Source: Actinomycetota bacterium (lineage in GTDB: Bacteria > Actinomycetota > Acidimicrobiia > Acidimicrobiales > Ilumatobacteraceae). Taken from it: DNA of 64,000 bases. The notes under the pieces were generated by a model. The model had not been told where the DNA came from, made no database searches, and was given only the letters and a program-made list of their open reading frames with translations. The translations under genes were made by a program, and so were the position numbers. The first letter of the stretch is position 1, and every line of letters begins with the position of its first letter. Shown here piece after piece: positions 56,187 through 64,000 of this stretch. The DNA lies in NCBI GenBank assembly GCA_016700055.1, contig CP064997.1, positions 1,178,001 to 1,242,000 on the forward strand. Reading direction: 5' to 3'.

Positions 56187-56939
56187 TCAGGACTGCCCGT
56201 CGCCGTCGGCCGCTGGCGCGCCCGATCCGCCGGAGGAGGGTTCTTCGGAGATGGCGCGAGCCTGGTGGCGCCGGGCCCCTTCGTGCTCCGGCATCCATCC
56301 CGTGGCCAGGTACCGCACACGCTCGCCGACGTTCACCGCGTGGTCGCCGATGCGCTCGTAGAAGCGCGCCACGAGCGCGAGCTGCACAGCAACCTGCAGG
56401 TCGACGCGGTCGACCGCGTGGCACTCGAAGATCGCCTGGATGAACTGGCGCTGGAGATCGTCCAGGTAGGAGTCCATGTCGTCGATCGCCGCCGCCCGGG
56501 CGGCGTCGTTCGTGGCGTAGGACTCCATCGCCTCGCGGTACAGCACCTGGGCTTGCTCGCCCATCTTGGTGATGATGCCGCGCAGCTTGGGGTCGAGCGG
56601 ATGGCCGTAGATGCGCCGCGCCGCCTTGCAGATGTTCACGCAGAGGTCGGCGGAACGCTCCAGCTCGGAGATGATCTTGATCGCGGCGATGATCTGGCGA
56701 AGGTCGCCGGCGACAGGCTGCTGCAGCGCGAGCATCTGGTAGCAGCGCTCCTCCAGCTCGATGCTGCGGGCGTCGATCTCGTCGTCGGCCATGATCAGGT
56801 GTTCAGCGCCTTCGAGGTCCTGGTCGAGCAGGATCTGCGTGGCCCGAGGGATGGCTTCGATCACGAGCGCCGCGATGCGCGTGATCTCCTGGCGGGCGAC
56901 GTCGAGGTCGTGATGGAAGCCGCGGCGGATCTCGTCCAT
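56187..56939 (-). CDS. phoU: Phosphate signaling protein PhoU
   Basis: 250 residues, two three-helix PhoU repeats: RGFHHDLDVARQEITRIAAL, QPVAGDLRQIIAAIKIISELERSADLCVNI and VARFYERIGDHAVNVGERV (the E/DxxxD metal motifs). A disordered Ser/Gly tail ends it. PhoU links the Pst transporter to SenX3 and shuts off signalling in high phosphate. ATG 56939 overlaps pstB stop (TGATG). Confidence 0.96.
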   Translation of the reverse strand: MDEIRRGFHHDLDVARQEITRIAALVIEAIPRATQILLDQDLEGAEHLIMADDEIDARSIELEERCYQMLALQQPVAGDLRQIIAAIKIISELERSADLCVNICKAARRIYGHPLDPKLRGIITKMGEQAQVLYREAMESYATNDAARAAAIDDMDSYLDDLQRQFIQAIFECHAVDRVDLQVAVQLALVARFYERIGDHAVNVGERVRYLATGWMPEHEGARRHQARAISEEPSSGGSGAPAADGDGQS

Positions 56940-57892
56940 CAGCCGAACCTCCCGGTGACGTATGCCTCGGTGCGCGGGTCGTCGGGAGTGGAGAAGATCT
57001 TGTCGGTCTGGTTGAGCTCGATCAGCAGTCCGGTCCGCCGGTCGCTCTCGGGGTTGATCTCCGTGGTGAAGAAGGCGGTTCTGTCGCTCACCCGCGCCGC
57101 CTGCTGCATGTTGTGGGTGACGATGATGATCGTGTAGTCGCGCTTGATCTCCTGCATCAGATCCTCGATGCGGGCGGTCGCGATCGGGTCGAGGGCCGAG
57201 CACGGCTCGTCCATCAGGATCACCTCGGGCTCCACGGCAAGGGCTCGCGCGATGCAGAGCCGCTGCTGCTGGCCCCCCGACAGGCTCAGCCCCGACGCCT
57301 TCAGCCGATCCTTCACCTCGTCCCACAGCGCCGCGTCGCGCAGCGATCGCTCGACGATCTGCGCGAGCTCGGACTTCGACCTGACGCCGAGCAGCCGCGG
57401 GCCGTAAGCGACGTTGTCGAAGATCGACTTCGGGAAGGGGTTGGGCTTCTGGAACACCATGCCGATCCGCCGGCGCACCTCGGTGGAGTTCACCTCGGGG
57501 TCGTAGAGGTCGACACCGTGGTAACGGACGCTGCCCTCTACCCGGGCGCTCTCGATGAAGTCGTTCATCCGGTTGAAGCAGCGCAGCACCGTCGTCTTCC
57601 CGCAACCCGACGGTCCGATGAACGCCGTTATCTCGTGCTGGTGAACGTCGAGGGTGACGTCGCGCACCGCCCGGAAGTCGCCGTAGCGCACGCTCAGGTC
57701 CTCGACACGAAAGACCACGTCGGCCACAGGCGTCGGCGAGATCGTCGCCACCTGGTCGGTTGAGCCCTGCACGTCTGCCATGCCTACCGCATCTGCCCTG
57801 TCTGTCCTGTGTGTCGTGTCTGCCCTGTGTGCCGTGTCTGCGTCCATCATCCCGCCCTGGTCCGTCACCGTAGCCACCTCCGAGGTCTTCAT
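56939..57892 (-). CDS. pstB: Phosphate ABC transporter ATP-binding protein PstB
   Basis: 317 residues, about 60 longer than usual. FIGPSGCGKTTVLRCFNRMN is Walker A, LSLSGGQQQRLCIARALA the signature, EVILMDEPCSALDPIATAR Walker B and IIVTHNMQQAARVSD the H-loop, all typical of PstB. The extra head contains HRADTTHRTDRAD, encoded by short DNA repeats at 57799-57842. ATG 57892 is supported by an ATGA overlap with pstA; ATG 57781 would give a normal-length protein. Confidence 0.95.
   Translation of the reverse strand: MKTSEVATVTDQGGMMDADTAHRADTTHRTDRADAVGMADVQGSTDQVATISPTPVADVVFRVEDLSVRYGDFRAVRDVTLDVHQHEITAFIGPSGCGKTTVLRCFNRMNDFIESARVEGSVRYHGVDLYDPEVNSTEVRRRIGMVFQKPNPFPKSIFDNVAYGPRLLGVRSKSELAQIVERSLRDAALWDEVKDRLKASGLSLSGGQQQRLCIARALAVEPEVILMDEPCSALDPIATARIEDLMQEIKRDYTIIIVTHNMQQAARVSDRTAFFTTEINPESDRRTGLLIELNQTDKIFSTPDDPRTEAYVTGRFG
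57799..57842. repeat. 18-bp degenerate tandem repeats in the pstB 5' end
   Basis: TGTCTGTCCTGTGTGTCG, TGTCTGCCCTGTGTGCCG and a partial third copy. They encode the Arg/Asp/Thr/His-rich extension of PstB. Confidence 0.75.
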
Positions 57893-58836
57893 GTCCCCGT
57901 CCTCGCCCGCTCGAACCGGTTGCGCAGCAAGATCGCGGCGATGTTGAACAAGAACACGAGCAACAACAACGTGAGGCCGGCCGCCGCGGCCGTGTTCGAC
58001 CAGCCGAGCTCTGCGCCCGGCGGGTCCGGGCGGCCCGACCAGTTGAAGATCAGCATCGGGATCGCCGTGAACTTCCCCTGCAGCGACGTCTCCGGCAGCA
58101 GCCCGGTGATCGCACCGACCATGATGAGCGGGGCCGCCTCGCCGAGCGCCCGAGCGAGCGACAGCACCGTGCCGGTGAGGATGCCGGGTGCCGCGTAGGG
58201 CAGGACGTGGTCGCGGGTGACCTCCCAGCGCGAGGCGCCGACGCCGTACCCGGCGTCGCGCAGTCCCTGGGGCACGGCCCGCAGCGCCTCCATCGACGTG
58301 ATGATCACGATCGGCAGCACCAGCACGGCCATCGTCAGGGCGGCGGCGAGGACGCTCTCGCCGCCAGTGACCGGTCTCAGCCAGCCGACGAAGATGATCA
58401 GGCCGAGCACGCCGTAGATCACCGCCGGCACCCCGGCCAGGTTGCGGATGTTGACGAGGATGAACCGGTTGAGACGGTTCTCGGGCGCGTACTCCTCGAG
58501 GTAGATCGCCGCCGCGACGCCCATCGGGATCGCCACCACGAGGACGCCGAGCCCGATCACGAACGATCCGTAGAGACCCGGCCAGATCCCGACCGCGTCC
58601 GGTTCCGATCCGATGGTGTCGGTGACGAACTCCGCGCCACGCTCGCCGAGCAGCGGCAGCGCCTGCACCAGCACCTGGCCGAGCAGGGTGAAGAGGACGA
58701 GCAAGGTGCTGACTACGGCGAGGCCGAGCAGCACGAGGAGCACCGCACCCGTCGTATCCCTGCGCCGGGAGGTGAGCGAGCCACCGACGATGCGCTTCGC
58801 CTCCGTAACGGCTCCGGCTGGTGTGATGAGTGCCAT
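57889..58836 (-). CDS. pstA: Phosphate ABC transporter permease PstA
   Basis: 315 residues, six membrane segments. GVAAAIYLEEYAPENRLNRF, LAGVPAVIYGVLGLIIFV and the permease EAA-type loop EALRAVPQGLRDAGYGVGAS, then LARALGEAAPLIMVGA identify PstA. ATG 58836 follows GGGGAGA; the stop overlaps pstB (ATGA). Confidence 0.96.
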   Translation of the reverse strand: MALITPAGAVTEAKRIVGGSLTSRRRDTTGAVLLVLLGLAVVSTLLVLFTLLGQVLVQALPLLGERGAEFVTDTIGSEPDAVGIWPGLYGSFVIGLGVLVVAIPMGVAAAIYLEEYAPENRLNRFILVNIRNLAGVPAVIYGVLGLIIFVGWLRPVTGGESVLAAALTMAVLVLPIVIITSMEALRAVPQGLRDAGYGVGASRWEVTRDHVLPYAAPGILTGTVLSLARALGEAAPLIMVGAITGLLPETSLQGKFTAIPMLIFNWSGRPDPPGAELGWSNTAAAAGLTLLLLVFLFNIAAILLRNRFERARTGT

Positions 58837-58849
58837 CGTCTCCCCGATC

Positions 58850-59773
58850 TCAGTACTTCTGCCGCACCCGGCCGACGAACCGCTCGCCGACGAGGTTGAG
58901 CAGCACGGTGACGACGAACAGCAAGAAGCCGACGAGGAACAGCACCTCGAACGCGGAGCCGGCCTTCACCTGGTCGGTGCCGCCTGCTGCGTTGGTCATC
59001 GCCGCGGTCATCGTCAGCCCGGGTTCGAGGGGGTTGAGCCCGTTGAACGGGCCGCTGCCGTCGTAGCCGCCGGCCATCGTCGCCACCATCGTCTCGCCGA
59101 TCGCTCTCGAGGTGGCGATGATGAACGCGGCCACGATTCCCGACACCGCGGCGGGTATCACGATCCGCAGCGTGGTGCTCACCTTGCGCGCCCCGACTCC
59201 GTAGCTGGCCTCACGCAGCGAGTCGGGCACCGCGCGCAACGCGTCCTCGCTGATCGAGGCCATGATCGGAATCACGAGGATGCCGATGCCGATGCCCGCG
59301 ACCAGCATGTTGCGCGGCTGGGTGGGGTCGAACAGCCTGCCGACGACCTCGGGGGCGATGAAGCTGAGAGCGAAGTAGCCGACCACGACCGAGGGGATGC
59401 CCGCGAGCACCTCGATCACGGGCTTGACGATGCGACGCGTCCTCGGCTTCGCGTACTCGGACAAGTAGACGGCGGTGCCGAGCCCGAAGGGCAGGGCGAC
59501 GACCATCGCCACCGCGCCGATGACGAGGCTGCCGACGAAGATCGTGCGCAGGTCGAACCGCTCGCGGCGGGGGAACCATCCGGTGTCGGACAGCATCGAG
59601 AAGTCCCAGTCGATGGCCTGCATGAAGTTCCACGCGCCGCGCACCAAGACGAAGAGGATCAGCGCGCTGATCACGATCGAGGCCGCGGCGGCGCCTTGGA
59701 AGAGCGCTCTCATCGAGCGCTCTCGCCGGCGCCGCCGCGGGTCGCCTCGAAAATCGGCGACGGTGAGTGTCAA
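58850..59773 (-). CDS. pstC: Phosphate ABC transporter permease PstC
   Basis: 307 residues from TTG 59773, which overlaps the pstS stop as TTGA. RRRRRERSMRALFQGAAAAS is the cytoplasmic head; six spans follow. GLGTAVYLSEYAKPRTRRIV, LAGIPSVVVGYFALSFIAP, EDALRAVPDSLREASYGVGA and ATSRAIGETMVATMAGG are PstC signatures. A standard ATG at 59713 would remove the conserved basic head. Confidence 0.95.
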   Translation of the reverse strand: MTLTVADFRGDPRRRRRERSMRALFQGAAAASIVISALILFVLVRGAWNFMQAIDWDFSMLSDTGWFPRRERFDLRTIFVGSLVIGAVAMVVALPFGLGTAVYLSEYAKPRTRRIVKPVIEVLAGIPSVVVGYFALSFIAPEVVGRLFDPTQPRNMLVAGIGIGILVIPIMASISEDALRAVPDSLREASYGVGARKVSTTLRIVIPAAVSGIVAAFIIATSRAIGETMVATMAGGYDGSGPFNGLNPLEPGLTMTAAMTNAAGGTDQVKAGSAFEVLFLVGFLLFVVTVLLNLVGERFVGRVRQKY

Positions 59774-60831
59774 CGGTTGGCCCAGGCTTCGGCCGTGGCC
59801 TGGAGGCGGTCGGCGGGCAGATCGACGTAGCCGGCGAGGGCGACCTGGGCGAGCCCGGCTTCCGACAGGTAGAGGTCCACGAAGGCCGCGACGGCGGGGT
59901 TCTCCGCGGCCTTGGCGCTGTTCACGTAGACGTACAAGCTGCGGGAGAAGGGATAGCTGCCGTCGGCGATGGTCTCCGTGGTCGGGGTGACGCAGCCCTC
60001 GCCACCGTCGATCGCGATCGACTTCATCCGCTCCTGCTCGCTTTGGTAGAAGGCGTAACCCACCCAACCGAGGCTGGTGTCGCTCTCCTCGATGCCGTCG
60101 ACGATCAAGTTGTCGTTGGCGCTCGACGCGTAGTCGGGGCGAGTCCCGACGAACTGGCCGCGCTCCTCGGCGAGGTCGGCGATGGCGAACTCGACGAACG
60201 TGTCGTAGGTGCCGCTCTCCTCACCAGGGCCGTGGACGACGAGGGGCGCGTCGGGGAACGGAGCCGAGGCCGAACCGACCTCGCCGGCAAGATCGTTCGC
60301 GTCAGACCAATTGCCCATGCCCTCGGACTCGGGGCCGAGCAGCGCGTACAGCCCGGGGATGTCGAGGCACTCCACCTCGGTGTTGTTCGTGCTCGTGGCC
60401 ACGGTCAAGCCGTCGATGGCCACCTCGAGCTCCACGAACTCGACGCCGTTGTCGGCGCAGGTCGCGGCCTCTTCCTCTTTGATCTGGCGGGAGGCGTCGG
60501 AGATGTCGGCCTCGCCGGCGCAGAACTTGGCGAACCCGTCGCCGGTGCCCGGCCCTTCGACCGTCGCCTTCAGCGCCCCGTCGCTCTCCTCCAACGCCAG
60601 CTCGCCGACGCGGATCGAGATCCGCTCGACCGTGGAGGAGCCGGTCACGAAGACGCTCCCCCCGGGCAATTCGCCCGCCGGCGAGGAATCGTCCGGAGAG
60701 CCGGTCGCCGGGGTCGAGTCGTCGGTGGTCGAGTCGTCGGTGGTCGTGTCGTCGCCGCCGCATGCCGACGCGACGAGGCCGAGCACCATGGCCACGCCGA
60801 CGAGTCGAATGCGCGAGGGGGAGATGTTCAC
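59770..60831 (-). CDS. pstS: Phosphate-binding lipoprotein PstS
   Basis: 353 residues. Signal ending VLGLVASACGG is a lipobox, so the protein is lipid-anchored outside the membrane. A Thr/Asp/Ser-rich spacer precedes the binding domain: VFVTGSSTVERI (phosphate-binding Ser/Thr), ADISDASRQIKEEEA, VHGPGEESGTYDTFVEF and DGSYPFSRSLYVYVN. GTG 60831 follows AAGGAG. First gene of the pst run and preceded by PHO boxes. Confidence 0.95.
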   Translation of the reverse strand: MNISPSRIRLVGVAMVLGLVASACGGDDTTTDDSTTDDSTPATGSPDDSSPAGELPGGSVFVTGSSTVERISIRVGELALEESDGALKATVEGPGTGDGFAKFCAGEADISDASRQIKEEEAATCADNGVEFVELEVAIDGLTVATSTNNTEVECLDIPGLYALLGPESEGMGNWSDANDLAGEVGSASAPFPDAPLVVHGPGEESGTYDTFVEFAIADLAEERGQFVGTRPDYASSANDNLIVDGIEESDTSLGWVGYAFYQSEQERMKSIAIDGGEGCVTPTTETIADGSYPFSRSLYVYVNSAKAAENPAVAAFVDLYLSEAGLAQVALAGYVDLPADRLQATAEAWANR

Positions 60832-60908
60832 TGCGGGGGTCTCCTTCGTTGGGGGTTCAGGACCGCCCCGGACGGTAGACACCCGAGGTGTCCTCCCCGC
60901 CCCGGCGA

Positions 60909-60937
60909 AGTGAACGGGGGGTGAACGACTGGCGAAC
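60909..60937 (-). promoter_or_regulatory. PHO box: three GTTCACC-type direct repeats upstream of pstS
   Basis: On the minus strand: GTTCGCC (60937-60931), GTTCACC (60926-60920) and GTTCACT (60915-60909), each 7 bases with 4-base gaps, an 11-base period. This is the actinobacterial PhoP/RegX3 site. A -10-like TACCGT lies at 60877-60872, so the boxes overlap or flank the -35 region. Confidence 0.85.
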
Positions 60938-60957
60938 CCTTGCCGGCGGTGCCAGGT

Positions 60958-62451
60958 TCAGGGTCTGGCCAGCCAGCGGCGCTCGCGCGGCCGTGACGCG
61001 GCGGTCCACGCCGCGCCCCACGACTGGCGGCGGTGCTGGATCTCGGCGCGCTCGCACCCGACGAGCTGGCCGACGACGAAGGCGAGATCTGCCGACCCGG
61101 TAGTCAACTGGGCGCGTAGCCAACGCTCGGCGGTGGCGGCATCGTTCAGCTCGCCGAGCTCGTCCTGCAGGGCGGCGATCCGCCGTGCATGGCGCTGTGC
61201 CGCCGGTTCCACGAGAGAAGCCGCGTCGGCGGCGTAGCGGAACCGCTTGGCCTTGATGCGCACCGCGTGGATCTCGTCGATCGGAGCTGCCTCGCCGTCG
61301 CGCCGCGCCCGCTTCGCCGCCTTCTCCAGGGGACGCCAGGCACGCGCGGCGATGGTGTCGAGCACCGCGTGAGCCTGACCCGCCGCGGCCTCGGTCAGCA
61401 CAGGCGCCCGAGCCGCGGTGAGCAGCCGATCGAGCAGCTGCGCGTAGCGCTCAGACGACATCGCCTCGTCGAGAGCACAGACGTCGAGGTTGCGCGACTC
61501 GTGCAGCCGGTCGAGCAGCACCGCCCCGAGCTCGCGCTCGGCCGGCTCGAGCGTGTCGAGTCGCGCCTGCAGCCGAAGGCCGAGCACGTCGGCGTCACGT
61601 ACCTTCCCGAGGGCGCTCGCCAACCAGCGCAGCTCCTCGCCGAGCTCGCTCGCCCAGGTGCTGTCGACCAGCTCGCCGAGGGTGCGCAAGTCGCTGCGCA
61701 GGCGCCGTGTGGCCACCCTCGCTTGGTGAACGCCTTCCGGCCCGAGCCGCAGCCGGACGGCCAGATCGTTGGCGAGCAGCTTCGCCACCGAGGCGGCGAC
61801 CGCACGGCGCACCACGTGGCCGGCCAGCGGATCGGGGGGGAGGTCCTCCAGCGTGACGATCTCCGGACGCGCACGGCCGGCCAGGACGTCGAGCGCCGTG
61901 GTGTGCGTTCGCTCGGTAGCTCCGGCGGCGCCGAAGGCAGACACGAGATCCTCGACGAGGTGCGCGTCGCCGGAGATGCGCACCGTCGTCACGACGGGCT
62001 GATCACCGATCAGGATGTCTTCGAGCACCACCGACGCGGCGGCGTCGCCGGACGCGCCACGCCGTCCGTCGTCGCGCACGATGCTCCAGCGCCGGGCGCG
62101 GCGGCGGACGTCGACGAGGTCTTCGACGCCGGCGCCACGCAGCACGCCCTGCAGGGCCGCGGGCGGGCCGGCGCCGGCGGGCTCCTGCCACCAGCGCGTC
62201 TCACGGCCGCAATCCGAGTGCCACCAGGGGGAGGGCTCGACGGCGATGTCCCACACCTCGTCGGCGCCGAGCACTGCCCGGCGCAGCGTGACTCCGCCGA
62301 GGGTGAGCCGCAGGTCGACCGTGTCGACGCGGTCGTCGTCGTGCTCGACGCGCCCGGCGGCGCGCATGCTCGCCCTCGGCACCGCGGAGATGACCGCCTG
62401 CGGACGTAGCTCTGGCCACGCGTCGAGCACACGGGCCTGCGGCGGACTCAT
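60958..62451 (-). CDS. CYTH-like/CHAD domain protein
   Basis: 497 residues. The C-terminal CHAD domain (about 230-497) has VHQARVATRRLRSDLRTLGEL, RWLASALGKVRDADVLGLRL and IHAVRIKAKRFRYAADAA, with the basic Arg/His pattern that binds polyphosphate. The N-terminal half resembles a CYTH (triphosphate tunnel) domain but its ExExK is not obvious. ATG 62451 overlaps the ppk stop (ATGA), so it is co-translated with polyphosphate kinase, in line with a polyphosphate role. Confidence 0.9.
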   Translation of the reverse strand: MSPPQARVLDAWPELRPQAVISAVPRASMRAAGRVEHDDDRVDTVDLRLTLGGVTLRRAVLGADEVWDIAVEPSPWWHSDCGRETRWWQEPAGAGPPAALQGVLRGAGVEDLVDVRRRARRWSIVRDDGRRGASGDAAASVVLEDILIGDQPVVTTVRISGDAHLVEDLVSAFGAAGATERTHTTALDVLAGRARPEIVTLEDLPPDPLAGHVVRRAVAASVAKLLANDLAVRLRLGPEGVHQARVATRRLRSDLRTLGELVDSTWASELGEELRWLASALGKVRDADVLGLRLQARLDTLEPAERELGAVLLDRLHESRNLDVCALDEAMSSERYAQLLDRLLTAARAPVLTEAAAGQAHAVLDTIAARAWRPLEKAAKRARRDGEAAPIDEIHAVRIKAKRFRYAADAASLVEPAAQRHARRIAALQDELGELNDAATAERWLRAQLTTGSADLAFVVGQLVGCERAEIQHRRQSWGAAWTAASRPRERRWLARP

Positions 62452-64000
62452 GCCGGCGTTCGTCTGCCTTGTGTCTGGGTGTGTGACACCCATTCGTACA
62501 TCTGCCGTTGCGTGTGCGGCTCGAACGAGCTCGACCCGACCCGTTCCCAGCTCGCGTCGGAGCGCATCTCGAACGCCGGGGCGTCGGGATCGAACAGGAA
62601 CTCGAACATCTTGTCGAGCCAAGCCCTGTGCTTGGGATGCGGCACCGGCGTGAGCACCTCCACCCGGCGGTCGAGGTTGCGCGGCATCAAGTCGGCCGAG
62701 CCGATGAAGTGGATTGGCTCGCCGGGCCCGCGACCGTTCGCGAACCGGTACACCCGCGAGTGCTCCAGGTAGCGCCCGAGCACCGAACGCACCCTGATCG
62801 TCTCGCTGAGCCCGGGCACTCCGGCCCGCAGGCAGCAGATGCCGCGTACGACGAGATCGATCTCGACACCGAGCCGGCTCGCCTCGTAGAGGGCCTCGAT
62901 CATCGCCGGATCGGCGATGGAGTTGACCTTGATCGTGATCCGGCCGAACGTGCCGTACTCGGCCTCACGCTTGATCAGCTCGACGATGCCGTCACGCAGC
63001 TCGCGCGGGGCCACCAGCAGCGTGTGGTAGTGGACGTCGCGGCTGTAGCCGGTGAGGTGGTTGAAGAGCTGGGTGACGTCGGCGCCGATCGTCGGGTCGC
63101 ACGTGATGTACCCGATGTCTTCGTAGATGCGCGCGGTCTTCGAGTTGTAGTTGCCGGTGCCGATGTGCACGTAGCGCCGCAGCCCGTCCGGATCGGCGCG
63201 CACCACGAGCACGCACTTGGAGTGCGTCTTCAGGCCGACGAGCCCGTAGACGACGTGCACCCCCGAGCGCTCCAGAGCCTTCGCCCAGCTCACGTTCGCG
63301 GCCTCGTCGAAGCGGGCCTTCAGCTCGACGAGCACCGCCACCTGCACACCCCGCTCGGCGGCGCGGATCAGGCTGCGGATGATCGGGCTGTCGCCTCCCG
63401 CGCGGTAGAGCGTCATCTTGATGCTCTGCACCTGCGGGTCGTCGGCCGCCTGCGAGAGGAACGTCTCGACCGAGCTGGCGAAGCTCTCGTAAGGGTGGTG
63501 CACGAGCAAGGGCCGTTCACGGACCACGGAGAAGATCGACCGGTCGGTCTCTTCGGCGAGAGCAAGCCTTCCGGCGGTGACCGGGGGCCATGGATCGTCC
63601 TTCAGGTCGGCGCGCTCCACGGCATGGAGCTGCCACAGGCAGGTGAGGTCGAGCATGGTGCGGTGGCGGCTGACGTCGTCGGGCTCGAGGTCGAGCTCTC
63701 GCAGCAGCAGTTCGAGCACCTCGGCGTCGATGCTCTCGTGCACCTCGAGGCGCACCGCGCGCCCGAAACGCCGCCGCCGCAGCTCCATCTCGACCGCCGC
63801 CAGCAGGTCGTCGGCCTCTTCCTCTTCCAGGGTGAGGTCGGCGTTGCGGGTGACGCGGAAGCTGGCGCAGTGCTCGACCACCATCCCCGTGAACAGCGTG
63901 TGGAGCTGCGACGCGATGACTTCTTCGACCGGCACGAAGCGGCGCTCGTCGGGCAGGGCCAAGAGCCGCGGGAAGACCGTTGGCACCTTCACCCTGGCGA
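62448..64000 (-). CDS. ppk1: Polyphosphate kinase Ppk1, 5' partial
   Basis: The C-terminal 517 residues are visible; the frame continues open past base 64000 and the start lies outside. SIKMTLYRAGGDSPIIRSLI, VAVLVELKARFDEAANV, GLVGLKTHSKCVLVVR (phosphorylated His), VHIGTGNYNSKTARIYEDIG and the later FIGSADLMPRNLDRRVEVLTP are Ppk1 signatures. It reversibly makes polyphosphate from ATP. Just downstream are the CHAD gene and, beyond, the PHO-boxed pst operon. Confidence 0.96.
   Translation of the reverse strand, partial: ARVKVPTVFPRLLALPDERRFVPVEEVIASQLHTLFTGMVVEHCASFRVTRNADLTLEEEEADDLLAAVEMELRRRRFGRAVRLEVHESIDAEVLELLLRELDLEPDDVSRHRTMLDLTCLWQLHAVERADLKDDPWPPVTAGRLALAEETDRSIFSVVRERPLLVHHPYESFASSVETFLSQAADDPQVQSIKMTLYRAGGDSPIIRSLIRAAERGVQVAVLVELKARFDEAANVSWAKALERSGVHVVYGLVGLKTHSKCVLVVRADPDGLRRYVHIGTGNYNSKTARIYEDIGYITCDPTIGADVTQLFNHLTGYSRDVHYHTLLVAPRELRDGIVELIKREAEYGTFGRITIKVNSIADPAMIEALYEASRLGVEIDLVVRGICCLRAGVPGLSETIRVRSVLGRYLEHSRVYRFANGRGPGEPIHFIGSADLMPRNLDRRVEVLTPVPHPKHRAWLDKMFEFLFDPDAPAFEMRSDASWERVGSSSFEPHTQRQMYEWVSHTQTQGRRTPA

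Noticed and set aside
57799..57842. Short repeats resembling a CRISPR array
   Set aside because: Contiguous degenerate 18-bp units without spacers, inside the pstB reading frame, and no cas genes in the window.

Overview
The window is a high-GC bacterial chromosome segment, dense with genes, with frequent GTG, TTG and apparently CTG starts. Marker genes point to Actinobacteria: a WhiB1-type regulator next to a PdtaS-type histidine kinase, SenX3/RegX3, the histidine phosphatase/DUF3090/SCO1664 gene set, mycobacterial-type UdgB and DesA-like desaturase, an FrhB-type F420 protein, a DUF2342 protein and a class E-like sortase. MreB together with a complete System I cytochrome c maturation set suggests an early-branching lineage such as Acidimicrobiia (inference). 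No rRNA, tRNA, phage, insertion sequence or CRISPR array was seen; this looks like core genome.

Layout. 1-5.4 kb: the end of a cation/proton antiporter whose tail resembles the HD domain of GlnD, then amt-glnK-amt-glnK. 5.4-10.7 kb: a form II CoxL-like Mo hydroxylase, an FrhB-family Fe-S protein, an acyl-ACP desaturase and a family 5 uracil-DNA glycosylase. 10.7-13.6 kb: phosphatase, DUF3090, SCO1664 and an unknown protein. 13.6-17.7 kb: etfBA, a diacylglycerol-kinase-like protein, GDPD, whiB1. 17.7-23.6 kb: pdtaS, two Get3/ArsA-like ATPases with DUF3107, a SufR-like regulator divergent from mrp. 25.2-31.9 kb (minus strand): ccmABCDEFGH plus a CcmI-like TPR protein. 32-40 kb: sortase, enoyl-CoA hydratase, TetR regulator, Lhr helicase. 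40-52.9 kb: SulP transporter, methyltransferase, nitroreductase, thioesterase, PQQ-type dehydrogenase lipoprotein, RNB nuclease, enoyl-CoA hydratase, mreB, moaE, PDZ pseudoprotease, epimerase, DUF2342. 52.9-64 kb: MFS exporter, then a phosphate block: regX3, senX3, phoU, pstBACS with PHO boxes, a CHAD protein and ppk1.

The genes form co-directional runs with 1-4 base stop/start overlaps (ATGA, GTGA, TTGA, CTGA, TGATG), so translational coupling is probably widespread. At least 17 genes carry a TAnnnT -10-like hexamer 6-10 bases before the start codon, as expected for leaderless mRNAs.

Two cautions. Between about 27.3 and 36.1 kb five conserved genes (ccmF, ccmC, sortase, echA, lhr) are each interrupted by two small frame shifts, mostly one missing base in a short homopolymer; ccmA and the PDZ protein at 50.5 kb probably have one each. 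In every case the repaired gene becomes a whole number of codons, so sequencing or assembly error is more likely than gene decay. Second, two genes can be read full-length only from CTG starts.
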